From: Protostelium mycophagum
Lineage: Eukaryota; Evosea; Variosea; Protosteliida; Protosteliaceae
DNA length: 21,099 bases
Assembly: GCA_002081555.1 (NCBI GenBank)
Contig: MZNV01001581.1
Location: forward strand, 1-21,099
Reading direction: 5' to 3'
Shown here: positions 8,748-20,548 of the stretch, piece by piece
Numbering within the stretch: position 1 is the stretch's first letter
Layout: each line of letters opens with the position of its first letter
Notes under the pieces: generated by a model
What the model saw: only the letters and a program-made list of their open reading frames with translations
Databases searched by the model: none
What the model was told of the DNA's origin: nothing
Made by a program: the position numbers and the translations under genes

Positions 8748-9794
8748 TTAAATTAAAAAGGGGATGATTGCAGTTCTATTCTTCGGGTAGGTGGGAAAGG
8801 TCTTCTTATACCATTTGTGATGTGTCATGGCTCTTGGAACCAGATTTGCGGCATTCCACAACAAAAAGGATAACACGTAATAGTTACGTGTCATGATGAG
8901 GTATCCTGTGAAGATTCAATCGGATCCAAAAGTCTGTATGTACAACTGTCGACGCTTGTACACGTCGACATAATATAGAATGTCGACATACCTGTCCACT
9001 CGATCATTTCGGAGAAATAATTCGGGGCAGAGACGTATTCGAATAAAAATCCGTAGGGTACTCTGTATCTTCCGCTGGGGTCAGTCTCCACATTCTCGGA
9101 CTTTTTCCCGCTGTACAAAGTCAATCTACAACGGCTTTTGAGCATCTACAACGCATCTTCGACTTGGCGGGAAATGCTTTACAATGAAAAATAAAACTGA
9201 CCTGTTGACTTGTTTTTTGAGGTTGATCAAGATGGTATCACATTTGATGTTGCCATACATTCCAAATACAAAGAGGATGAGGCCGAAATAGAACAGAGGG
9301 TTGGTGAAGCTGTGCAGCCCGTAATCTTCTGGAGGGCTCAGCACCGACATCCATTTTCCGACGACATAGCCGTTGACCATGTTGAAGCAGAAGGCACAGA
9401 CGAGAAGGATCATGTCCATGGTTTGGTTACTGGAGGGTATTCTGAATGGGTAGATGAGGGTTCTTTGTGTGTAATGTGCCAGCCATAATCCTCCCAAGAA
9501 GAGTCTGGCAATGTCTTTATGATCAGGTGCGGCAGTAATGAGGAAATACAGAGTCATGAGTGGGGAGGGTGCTTCCATCACAATCCAAACAAACCGATTG
9601 TTCAATCGGACGAATTGCTGGATGAATTAGAGAGACCTCGTTGATTTGATCGTGATTACCTTGAGAGGTCCTCCTTCAGAGTGCCTTCCATATGGTGCTG
9701 GGATCCATACCAAAACGCACCAAGTAATAAGAGCCACGCCTATCCAAGCTGTGGTCATCCAAAAGTGAAAGAGGAAAGGATCTAGTCCGAACAT
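8748..9794 (-). CDS. 3-oxo-5-alpha-steroid 4-dehydrogenase family enzyme (SRD5A-like)
   Basis: Exons 9794-9660, 9617-9202, 9125-8992 and 8905-8748 give 280 residues (275 if exon 3 starts at 9110), near the ~255-260 of human SRD5A1/2. Family blocks: PAPYGRHSEGG near the N-terminus, LAHYTQRTLIYPFRI, FNMVNGYVVGKWM, NIKCDTILINLK, YRVPYGFLFEYVSAPNYF with EMIEWTG, and the C-terminal THHKWYKKTF and IIPFLI. At least five or six hydrophobic segments make it an integral, probably ER, membrane protein. Known chemistry: NADPH-dependent reduction of the delta-4 double bond of 3-oxo steroids; in a protist the natural substrate is more likely a sterol intermediate. Both acceptors for exon 3 (after TTGTAG or after GTACAG) are in frame. 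Intron 3 (8906-8991) carries three GTCGAC palindromes within 40 bp. Confidence 0.92.
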
Positions 9795-10044
9795 CGCGTC
9801 GGTTGTGTTTGTGATAAACTGATTTCATCATCTTCGTAATTCTGAAGTCACGTGTTGCATTCCCGAACCTTCACCGAGGTGTCCTCGCGGGAACACCTCT
9901 AACACACGACTTTTCCAACGTCGGAAGCTCATCAGTCATCGTGACCTCTTGTGCTTTGATCAGATGTCGTATTGGTCACAGAGCCTTCGTTTTAATTTTG
10001 ACAATGTTTGAATCGAAAGACCGCACATCCTTTATATACTATCT
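9795..10044. other. Upstream region of the SRD5A-like gene, also downstream of the FMN-binding gene
   Basis: No gene is seen. GAGGTGTCC at 9876-9884 and GAACACCTC at 9891-9899 form a 9-bp stem with one mismatch around a 6-nt loop; a CACGTG E-box lies near 9850. These could be promoter elements of the minus-strand SRD5A-like gene. Confidence 0.4.
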
Positions 10045-10637
10045 TTACAGAGCCACCTTATGGACCTCAGAAGCGTTGTGGGTGTCTGCTCGTGTTCCGG
10101 TGACGTATGCTTTTCCCAACTCGAAAGCAAAGGAGAGCTTTGTCCATAAGCTGGAGTTGTCCCAGTACTCTCCTCCTTCGGGAACGATCTGAAGAATGAG
10201 CTCGAGAACTTCATAAAATGTAAGAATCAATCACCTTGACAAGAGCGATGTCTGGTGTCTCTAAGCCTTGGGGGAACCATGGTTTCAATCCTTCTTCCCA
10301 CAGCTGTTCCATCTTCTGCTTGTCGCGGAGGATCTCAGCACGTCCAGTGAGAGAGACCCATCTGGACTTGTCTTGGAGGGTCATACCGACCACCTGATTG
10401 TGCTGAATCTCGTCCACTTTGGGAGAGTTCACAGAGGTGAACATGTAGATGCCGACGTTTTCTTCCACCTGAAGAAAATGAGTGATGACGTCACGATTTC
10501 ATACAACCCACCCCAGAGATCTTCATTGGGCGTCCGTGCATCTTCTCATCAGAGAATTTACTGATCAACATGCCATAATCGAATGATTTGATGAGTTCGT
10601 AAAAGTGTTGCTTTGCCTGTTGCTTTGTCTCAGTCAT
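10045..10637 (-). CDS. Pyridoxamine 5'-phosphate oxidase-like FMN-binding split-barrel protein (general stress protein 26 / BLI-3 type)
   Basis: Exons 10637-10512, 10468-10235 and 10188-10045 give 167 residues. The order of segments fits the general-stress split-barrel family: an N-terminal helix then FDYGMLISKF, MHGRPMKI (substrate/flavin strand), GIYMFTSVNSPKVDEI, VVGMTLQDKSRWVSLTGRAE, WEEGLKPWFPQG, and IALVKIVPEGGEYWD. These blocks are shared with bacterial GSP26 and fungal BLI-3 proteins, which bind flavin and are induced by stress or light; true pyridoxamine oxidase activity is not expected. The start ATG is the first in frame, 56 bp from the divergent start of the next gene, so expression may be coordinated with it. 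Confidence 0.87.
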
Positions 10638-10693
10638 CGTGTCGTTTGTATTTTGTTGTGACAAATTTTTTCAACCTGTTTCATTGATTTTTC
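10638..10693. promoter_or_regulatory. 56-bp bidirectional promoter between the FMN-binding and SAP-like genes
   Basis: The two divergent start codons are separated by only 56 bp of AT-rich DNA (poly-T near 10666-10671), so both promoters and 5' UTRs overlap or the true leaders are extremely short. No TATA box is evident. Confidence 0.5.
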
Positions 10694-11392
10694 ATGTCAG
10701 CAAACAACGAGCCAATTACGTCTCGAATCCCGCCAATTGCTGATTTTCAAATCTCAAAGATGGATGAAGTGCGCAAGTGGAGTGTGGAGCATCTTGTCAA
10801 CGAGATCAGATTGCGTGAGTTGGATGTTCCGTATGATAAGACAAAAATGCATGAGTTGTTGTCACAATTTCAAGACATACCGTGAGAACGCCACAATCTA
10901 ACTTTGCATGACGCTTATCAGATCAAGACAATATTCAAAATGGACAGTCGAACATTTACGAGCCGAATTATCGAAGAAGGAGCAGATTCCCGCCAAAATG
11001 CATCGCAAAGAGCTCGTGAAGAGACTGGACTCGTCATCATCACCACAGAAGACAAAAAATGTGAGGTCGTCACCTTAATTCGTTTTGACAAAATTAGATA
11101 GAGGTCAATACAGCACCAAAGTCAACACCCCTCAAGAGAAAAAGAGAAGAGCAAGAACATCAACCAGAAATAGGTTGATCTTATTGATGATCGCAACAAA
11201 TGTTGATAAATGAAAGGAACACCTTCAAAGAAGAGGATCATCACATCATCCAAGGTGGTGCTTCAGAGGACGAAGACACCAGATAGACGAAACAGGATCA
11301 GAACAAAGAAGGTTAATCCTGTCGCTCAGAAGGTTGGAGATGAGTTCATAAGACAGCTGACCAGAACATTTGGTGGAAATGTAGATGCATAG
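10694..11392 (+). CDS. Basic, probably nuclear protein with two SAP-like motifs
   Basis: Exons 10694-10881, 10922-11060, 11098-11173 and 11217-11392 give 192 residues. Two copies of a helix-turn-helix of SAP/HeH type are visible: RKWSVEHLVNEIRLRELDVP at about residues 27-46, and SKWTVEHLRAELSKKEQIPA at about 68-87, each followed by a basic second helix (KTKMHELLSQF; KMHRKELVKRL). They align well with each other, so they arose by internal duplication. The rest is rich in Lys/Arg, Ser and Pro (TPLKRKREE, PSKKRI, RRNRIRTKK) and carries nuclear-localisation-like runs. SAP/HeH motifs bind DNA or chromatin; that role is inferred. An equally phased alternative ends exon 4 at 11372 and adds 11472-11569, replacing the last residues with a GDFSCGLCSEQLKQ-containing tail (218 residues). 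I cannot choose between them. Confidence 0.6.
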
Positions 11393-11944
11393 AGCCAATC
11401 AACAAACAATCAAGGTGAGGATTTTGATTAAGGACAATCTCGATCGTCTAATCATCATCTGAATGTCCAAGGAGATTTTTCATGTGGCCTCTGCTCTGAG
11501 CAATTGAAGCAGGAGGTTCGCGCTTCGGACAGCATGAAAAAGATGATTCGAAAAGGCATTCCTGTATAAATGTACTGCACAAACATTGACGAAATCTCAT
11601 TCAATTATTTGTGCATCAAGCTCTTCATTACCTCTTTCGTCATTACTCTCTTTCATCATTGTCTTATTTTTCAATGGTCTGTCCAACTGTTGATATCACC
11701 CACCGACTTTTATCGACGCCCCGATAGAGAGTGCGGACGGAGCAGGCTGTTCAAGTTGATTGCATGTGAAGAAGACCACAAAACTTATTGTAGATCACCG
11801 AAAATTCTTAGAAATTTCACTGAAATCTCCAGGTCTCCAAGGCCTCCTGAAACAGATCGCAGAAAACTGTACCGTGGTTTTCCGCCTTCTACAACGGCCT
11901 AATACATTGTGACCATGAAGACAGTCAAAAAAACTCGTTTATTC
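11393..11944. other. Unresolved convergent region between the SAP-like gene and spermidine synthase
   Basis: Several short plus-strand open segments look protein-like but cannot be joined convincingly: FSCGLCSEQLKQEVRASDSM at about 11475-11534 (possible last exon of the SAP-like gene), and LQGLLKQIAENCTVVFRLLQ at about 11836-11895. A TTGTAGAT word sits at about 11791-11798. The region could hold 3' UTRs or a small unrecognised gene. Confidence 0.35.
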
Positions 11945-13400
<1,456 letters not shown>

Positions 13401-14457
13401 CTTTCTTCGATTGTCGATGTATCGTTTCGCTTTCTTTTGGTTTTTCCCGGCTGGTTCTTGATTTTTTCCGTAATCTTTTATCCGAAAAATCCGGATCTGA
13501 CATCTCCACGGGTTCGACGTCGAAGAGTATGATTCATTGATGATCATCGTCCTGAAGAAGTGCTTATTGATATTTGGCGACTCCAATCTTTCGAGATGTG
13601 TCTTTGAATAATTGTGAGTGAAACGGTCATTTTCTTTTTTTCCATGATTCGAGTAATCGCTATGAGCAATGCAACGTTTAAGTGGGACTTTAGAAACAGT
13701 GAGTTCTTTTTTTCTAATAACATCAGAAAATGCAATGATGTCCATTGTTTGAAATAAAAATACCTCTGCTGAAATAGAATAATTCTGGGTCAAAAGAAGG
13801 GCAAGTGCCTGGACAGAAGCAGTTCATGTGGAGTTCCGAAAAGAAAGGCGAAGATGTTTTCTGGACACCATCGAGCTTAGACATGAGAAAGTTCCACTGA
13901 CACAAGACCTTCAGTAAACAAAATCTCAGAGAACTTTTCATTGAAACGAAGCAATCCCTCATTCTTTAAGACGCGGTAAAATTTAATCTAAATATAATGA
14001 AATATAATCTTACCATCACGATGTACAAATCCGTGTGGGGCTGGCAATACAACGTTCAAGATGTTAACTCTTGGTTTATTTTTTAATACAAGAAATGACT
14101 GCACGCTTCTGGTTAATAATATTATAATATCATCCAGATGAAGGACATGGAGAATGAGAAACAACCACGATGACGGGTTCTTTGCTTTTGCTGGTGACCA
14201 AGGTGGAATTGGACCAAATCGGAAAAGACGTCTGACAACGAGATGGTACCCCGATACCGTATTTCCCGGATTATGGTTTTTCGGGCTGGATGGCACGAGA
14301 AACCGTATTTGACATGTCAACAAGCTAAAATCACGGTAAGAGACCGTACTGTGTCAAAAGCGGTAATTGCTGCTACAAATTGCGTTCAAAATTCAAAATT
14401 CGCCTTCCGACGAGAAGTGAAGTATTTGTTTGTGCAGATCAACACTCATTCAACAAC
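13401..14457. other. About 1 kb between divergent genes; minus-strand open frames of unknown status
   Basis: Upstream of both spermidine synthase (-) and the ABCG gene (+). The minus strand is unusually open: 13793-13401 continues in frame into spermidine synthase, and 14323-13988 reads FLVLKNKPRVNILNVVLPAP then HGFVHRDG, followed by a GTAAG donor and a possible next exon (KFYRVLKNEGLLRFNEK) after an acceptor near 13991. I recognise no family. HRD recalls protein-kinase catalytic loops, but no other kinase motif is present. A small unrecognised minus-strand gene is possible; the rest would be promoter DNA. Confidence 0.35.
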
Positions 14458-17400
14458 ATGGACCAACTACTCTTTATCCTCCTTTCTGCTACATTGATGG
14501 CAGTTTCCGGGCAGGATTGCCTGACAAGGAAAGATTGCGTCAGCTGTCTCAGTGATGAGACGAATCCACAGGCCTGTGGGTGGTATAATTACACCAATTC
14601 CTGCCAGAATGTTGCCTCAGGACTACCTCTACTTATGGACTCATGTCCTTCTTATAACCCAGAAAGTCAGTTGTAAGATGATCCTCCTTTTTAATCACCA
14701 AAACAGGTGATCTCTGTGCCATCTATCCCAATTGCTCGAGCTGCGTCATCTACGAGGTGAACCTGATCATCGCCACTCTTCTCTATTGCAAGCGACTTGC
14801 TGATGACTGATCAGGGACAACAAAATTCGTGTGGGTGGAACGGAACTCATTGTAGATGGTGGCGATCTACAACTCCTTCTCTGCCGATCACTCCACAGAC
14901 ATGCCCTTATTCTGCAACAGGTGTCACGTGACACGTGAGAGGTGATGATTGACACATTTAGACGATCGATGCTCGGGCCACACTGATTGTTACAACGAAT
15001 GCATGCTTGATCCCCGATGTGGTTGGTCTGTCCAACATCAAAGGGTGAACACATCACATTTATTTCTGTCACCTTAAACGTTCTCAGTGTGCAGTGATCG
15101 GTTGGGCGAATTTTACTGTGTCCGGTGACATCTCTGTCTGTCCTTATAACCCCAACAGTAATGATTCAGGGAGATTTCTGTCGTTTTCTCTAACAAATTC
15201 AGATGATTCATGTACTCAATTCACGTCGAAAGGGTGTAAAGAATGCTCCAATTTATCTTTTGAACGAGGAGGTCCACCTTGTTTCTGGACTGACGACAAT
15301 GTCTGTCATCAGGTACTTCACATTATGTTGTGCATCACAGCGATTGACTCGGCAGGCGAACCGTCCAAATTCGACATTCGTTAAGGATTTAGAGAAGTGC
15401 CCATATAGTGCTTACGGTGAGAGACGGTCATCATTTGAACATCACTCTGAATCATTCAGGCGATACATGTAAAGACGTTCCAGAATTGCAATCATGCTAT
15501 ACTTGCTCAAACGCAAATCGCAATCCGCCATGCGCGTGGTATCCAGGGAATAACACATGCTACGAGCGAGCGTCCCCCCTTCAACTCATCAGAGATCCCA
15601 CCTTCTGTCCTTACAATAGTTCTGGTGAGACATCATGACATTAAACCAGCGAATGACTCGTTGTAGATGACCGATGTGCATTAACATACCATTGGGAGTG
15701 CTTCCAGGCTTTGACGTTGGATAAGGGCAGGTGTGGATTCTTGAGATTGAATAACACAGCCGTGGATCTCAGAATGGCTAGTCATTCCTCGTTTCGTGAC
15801 GAGATCATCACGAATGCTACTCTCTGTCCAGTTACAAAAGGTGCGCGATCTACTTCATCAGAGATTCACAGGAACAGAGGATACGTGCAACTTACCATTT
15901 GGACATTGGAACAAGCCTTCCTGCGACCTTTGCGTGAAACTAGAAGAATGCGGTTGGTATCCGCAGAACAACTCTTGTGAGGGGCTCCACAAGAGGCACC
16001 TACCTCTAGTGAAGCAATGCCCTACAAACTGCACTGAACTGTCGAATTGTCGGGATTGTTCCCTCTATAAACCGAACCAGTAAGTGCTTAGACACGTTCC
16101 TGTGTTGACAATTCCAGATTCACTTGCAGCTGGTCATATCTCAATAACACTTGCCTGCCGTCAAGTGACAATGTAAAGGTGGGACAATTTCCTCTTCCAG
16201 TATTCAAATACCACCACCCACCTGACCCAACTGTGGCTGTCTCTTGCGGCGATGTTCAAGGTATAGATATGTCCAAGTGAAGATAAAACTGACACTTTGT
16301 AGACGATTGTAGTGACAAAAACATGGAGAAGTACCTGTGTAAAGATGATTCACTGTATGACTTCGAATATTGCTACCCTGACAGTGTCTACCAACATCCT
16401 GCCTGTATATCTGGGTTCATGAGGGTGAGTTGGTCCACCGTCTTGTTTGTGTGAAAATGTTTTCTTTATGATTCGTGGATCTTATCGGGTGAAATCCTCA
16501 TATCTATTGCAAAATACATAATATTGCTGGAAGAACAAACGTCAAGAATCTTTGCCTCTTTCTCTCTCATAATAATTGAACACCGACCGATCGATTCTTA
16601 GAGATCCAAAAAGCCAGAAAATGTTTTAAAATCATTTTGACATATCAGGTCATCAAGAATACCACCGATTTTTGGGGGCAAACAAATTATACAGAAGAGT
16701 CAATGAGATGTTGTCCCGGTAACATATCATCCTTAAGCCATTTTCTTGACCTTCTTCAGGCTATAACTGTCCACAAAATCAAGTTTGTGCTGTCAGATGT
16801 CTTGATGGTTCCTTCTGCCCTCGATCTCAAGCTAATTACACATCAAATAGTATCGCAACTGTGGAGTACAACAAACAACATCCACCCATGTGCCATCCCT
16901 ATGTCCCTCTCCTTCCATCCCCTCAACTTGGATGTGGAGGAGCCCCAGCTGGTCTCTTGTGCGGGGCGGGATTTTATTGTCCAAACACGACGACCAAGTG
17001 AGTTTTTCTTGCTTTCAAACCCAAGATTCCTATCACACTTTGCCAATTGATGATGACGTCATCACAGATTAGTCTGTCCAACTGCCCATTTTTGTCGACA
17101 GGCTTCTGTTGAGCCAACAAGATGCTACCCTCCACCACTCTTCTATCTTCTATGGATTATCATCGATTGTCCTGAAGGTAGTGAGGTCCCTCATTTGGCC
17201 CAAGATCTTAAATATCTAGGCTCTACATATCCAAAAGCAAGACTCTTAGTAGTATTGGCCATACCCATCATATTGATTGTGATCTCACTGGTGAAGAGGC
17301 TACTCGCCTTTCTTCGGAAAAAGGTGACCTTTTTAAATAGTTTTCCAGTCTGATGTGCGACAGAATGCAACTGTAGGACTTGGTTATATCAACGTCAATT

Positions 17401-19742
17401 CTTACAACATCTCGGTAAACTGTTAAATATTGTTCGAAATTAATGAGATGTACAGACCATCTACACCTCGCCAGTAGAAGGGAGGGAGCTGGTATTTAAA
17501 GACTTGGAGTTTGTCCTTCCCACTGGCGTCACGCTACTGCAGTCAATGAGTGGGGTCTTCCTTCCCGGAAGATTGACTGCTATTATGGGACCAAGTGGTA
17601 TGTCATATTTTATATTGAAAAATAAGCATAAAAGGTTGTGGAAAAACTACTTTGATGTTTGCTATGATGGGAAAACTGACCAAAGTGACTGGCTCGATAT
17701 ATCCAGACATTCAAACGTTAAAGAATATTGTCGGATTCGTTCCACAGGTAATAATCTGTCATAAAGCTGTCATTATGACACCTGTCAGGAGGACATTATG
17801 CACAGAGAATTGACTGTTTTGGAAAACATTCGCTTTTCAGCCCAATACCGCCAGCAAAGAGGCACAACAAGGGCCAGGCTACAAGAGGCATGTTGCACCT
17901 GAAGATATTATGTCGAAATGACACTTTAAGTAGGTTGTAGAAGCCACAATAGAAATCCTGGGATTGACAGCGGTGCAAAACACCATCATCGGGGATGACT
18001 TCAAGAGGGGTGTATCAGGAGGTCAGAGAAAGAGGGTCAACATCGGTATGGAAGTTGTGAACGCCCCCTCTATCTTGTTCTTGGTATGCTGTTTGTTTTT
18101 TCTCAGAAAATGACACGGTACAGGACGAGCCCACGAGTGGACTGGACTCTGCCATGTCACTTGACTTGTGCCATGTAAGTTTATCATTATGGGAGCTTGC
18201 TCCAAGCGCATAAGTTTCGACTTACCAAATGTAGACTTTGAAAAAACTTACTCAGATGAACGGTAAGGATTACTATTATCGTGTGACAGTCATTGAGATA
18301 TCACAGTGAATGTGGTGACTGTCATACACCAGCCTCGATATGATATCTTTGACCAATTCGACGATATCTTCCTATTGAAGAAGGGAGGAACGCTTGTATA
18401 CAGTGGACCTAAGAATAAGGTGATATTGTATGGATCATTTGACGCATTGATATAACATAGCATGACAGGTGGCCGATTTTTTTAAAACACAAGGATACTC
18501 CCCAGAGCCGTTCCAAAATCCTTGTGACTATTACCTTGATGTCATATCTGGTGACATTTCTGATGTTTTGACATTTGATTGACATCATGTGACATCTTAT
18601 TGACATATCTAGATCCTGATTGTGCAATTGAGGACAGAAGTTACTGCTCAACTCCACATTCTGTCCCAACAAAAAGTTTGATCAATACCAGAAAGGTACT
18701 TCTTAATGCAGAATTGGATTCTCTTGATAAGCACTATCCTGAAGCGAACAGAACACTCATCCAGTGATGCAAGTCTGGTATATCTTTGTCAGAACTCTAC
18801 TTCAGAACTACAGACAGTGGAGCACCTCTCAAAGTGACCTGGCTTTGTCTATGGCCGCAGGAATTGTAGTGGGACTCATCTACCGCAACCCTACCGAGCT
18901 TCAGGTGATCTTTGCCACATCATACCTCGCATTGATCTCTCAGATTCCACAAGCGTCCTTCTTGTTGGTTTTGGTGTCCAGTCTGACCTCAATGATCATC
19001 TCTCTACGACTATTCGGTCTTGAAAAAGCAGTGTACTGGCGCGAAAATGCTTCGGGGATGAGCGGTAAGTGTCAGGTGACACCCATACATCTAAAGTACC
19101 GTCAGGAGTGTCATACTTTCTGGGAAAGAATCTGGCGTCATTTCCGTCCTTCATCTTGACAGCCGGAATCTTCTTGTTGTTTTACTATCTACTCAGCATG
19201 CCACGAGGTGAAGATTATATTGTTTTTAGACCAACTCATCGTAGCAACTTATGGCATCTATCTGGCCATATTGATCGTCAACCATTTTTGTATCTCTGGT
19301 TTGGCACATCTGTTGTCCATACTGATGACTTCACACACATCTCAACTTGCTGGTGTTGTGATCGTCCTCATACAATGCTGTGCTGGTGGATTCAGTCCGA
19401 CCCTCTCTGACCTCAAGAACATCTCTATAATACGTAAGTACCAGAAATGTCAATTCGAACACATCAATCTTGTAGATCATTGAGATGCCATACTGACATT
19501 TGCAAGTTTACTGGATTTCATTCACTCTGCCCAGTCGGTGGACCATGGAGGCATTCTCCATTGTGAACATCAAGACATTTGTTGCCGCTCAAGAGGAAAT
19601 CCAACAGGCACTTCTTCAAAAATTCAGCTATAATCTCGACCTCTTGGTCGTATGCCTCAGTGCTTTGATCGGAATGGGGATCTTCTGGCGTATCTGTTCG
19701 CTTCTCGCCATCCTCTTTGCAAACAAAAGACAGAGGAAATAA
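14458..19742 (+). CDS. ABCG-family half transporter with an extracellular array of PSI-like cysteine-rich modules
   Basis: Twenty-nine exons (first 14458-14665; nucleotide-binding domain in 17456-18419; last 19507-19742) join in frame to 1271 residues. Order: signal peptide 1-18 ([18 protein letters not shown]); eight PSI-like modules to about residue 430 (typical core [10 protein letters not shown], each ending near CPY); a further Cys-rich region including [11 protein letters not shown] as in plant ABCG24/28 and yeast ADP1; one transmembrane helix about 650-672; ABC domain with Walker A GPSGCGKTT (~745), Q-loop VPQED, signature VSGGQRKR (845-852), Walker [13 protein letters not shown] (865-876), H-loop VIHQPR; then a six-helix ABCG membrane domain with [16 protein letters not shown]-before-TMD order marks the ABCG subfamily; such half transporters must dimerise. 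Many NxT/S sites sit in the modules. Start 14458 is preferred to 14380 because it begins the signal peptide. Intron 19 (17888-17933) appears to be GC-AG; the joint 18696-18751 is the least sure. Confidence 0.9.
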
Positions 19743-19743
19743 A
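19738..19743 (+). terminator. AATAAA overlapping the ABCG stop codon
   Basis: The stop TAA (19740-19742) lies inside AATAAA (19738-19743). If used as the polyadenylation signal, the 3' UTR would be only 10-30 nt, fitting the convergent gene that overlaps here. Confidence 0.45.
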
Positions 19744-19849
19744 CACTTTTGAAAGATTATCAATCATACTGCATGTCTTCGATTGGCAATCCTGAATCAT
19801 CTTATCTCCATTATAAATAGCTCCAGCAAAGTGTCCTCCTAATGCGTAT

Positions 19850-19897
19850 ATTGATATATATCGATATAATGTATATATATATAATATATATATTATT
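19850..19897. repeat. (TA)n-rich stretch in the VMS1-like intron
   Basis: An almost pure AT run of TATATA and ATAATAT blocks, including ATATCGATAT, forms most of the intron between the third and fourth exons of the VMS1-like gene. It is prone to slippage and to assembly error, which matters because the gene appears truncated just beyond it. Confidence 0.7.
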
Positions 19898-20548
19898 TCT
19901 CTCACCAGAGCTCATGAAGAAAGACCAGGATTTTTTGAGTCCGAGATTTCTGAACAAAGAGACATAGTCGACGTGTTGATTGGAGGGAGGATCAGCAGAA
20001 GTATTGGTGAGTACCCTCTTCCAAACGGAGAATTTTGTGCCATCCTGTAGACTGAATACGATCTTTGGTGATCTGTGCATTACAGTATTCTCCTTTGTCT
20101 CCACCTCTTCTTCTGAGGAGGACTCTATTTAATTCAGTAACAAACAAGCTTGCTATTTCAAACCATCATCTTTGAGTTGTTCGTATTCTTCCTCAGTGAC
20201 AGGTTCCAGGCCTTTGAGTTGTGTTTTTAAATTAAATAGGTGCCAACCAGACTTATAATGTGCTCTCTGAGTCTCTGATGTTTGAAAATGTGAAATCTGG
20301 CACAGACGACAAGAGGGTAATCTAACAAACTGAGACATGGCACTATAGGAAAATACTCACACGTCTTCCCCTCTGCTGATGTGACTAATAGCATCTTCCC
20401 TCACTACCTGTTCGCTCTCTACAGGGATGGATACCCCAAGTTGCCTTAATCCATCCTGAACGCCCACCACCTCCGCTCTAAAAAAGTCCTCCTTCAATGT
20501 GAATAAGGACTTTCGATTGATAACGCGGTAAAGTAGTTGTTCTTCCAT

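Larger units (their letters stand above)
19657..20548 (-). pseudogene. VMS1/ANKZF1-like gene, apparently truncated at its 3' end
   Basis: Exons 20548-20363, 20329-20164, 20124-19906 and 19838-19657 give only 250 residues; ANKZF1 and yeast Vms1 exceed 600. Visible: a C2H2 finger CRLCQISHFQTSETQRAHYK followed by SGWHLFNLKTQLKGLEPVTE (the ANKZF1/ZNF622-type finger), an acidic ESSSEEEVE stretch, and the start of the VLRF1 release-factor-like domain with SWSFFMSSGGGHFAGAIYNG. In the family this is followed by the HKTFHRYTVR-type segment, the catalytic Gln, ankyrin repeats and a VCP-binding motif; none is seen. The frame instead runs antisense into the last ABCG exon and stops at 19657. Known role: peptidyl-tRNA cleavage in ribosome quality control; this copy should be inactive. 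Alternatives: a remnant duplicate, or an assembly join at about 19800. Intron 3 holds a (TA)n run at 19854-19895. Confidence 0.7.

Noticed and set aside
9210-9488. 92-codon plus-strand frame
   Set aside because: It is the antisense shadow of the main SRD5A-like exon, which has strong family similarity.
9941-10192. 83-codon plus-strand frame
   Set aside because: Antisense to the last exon of the FMN-binding protein gene.
13988-14323. Protein kinase suggested by HRD in the minus-strand frame
   Set aside because: No following K..N, DFG or APE motif and no glycine loop; HRD alone is not evidence.
18696-18751. Reading straight through 18696-18751 in the ABCG gene
   Set aside because: The frame then meets a TGA before the first membrane helix; removing a 56-nt GT-AG intron restores the frame into VMQVWYIF, although the reading through it looks protein-like, so some doubt remains.
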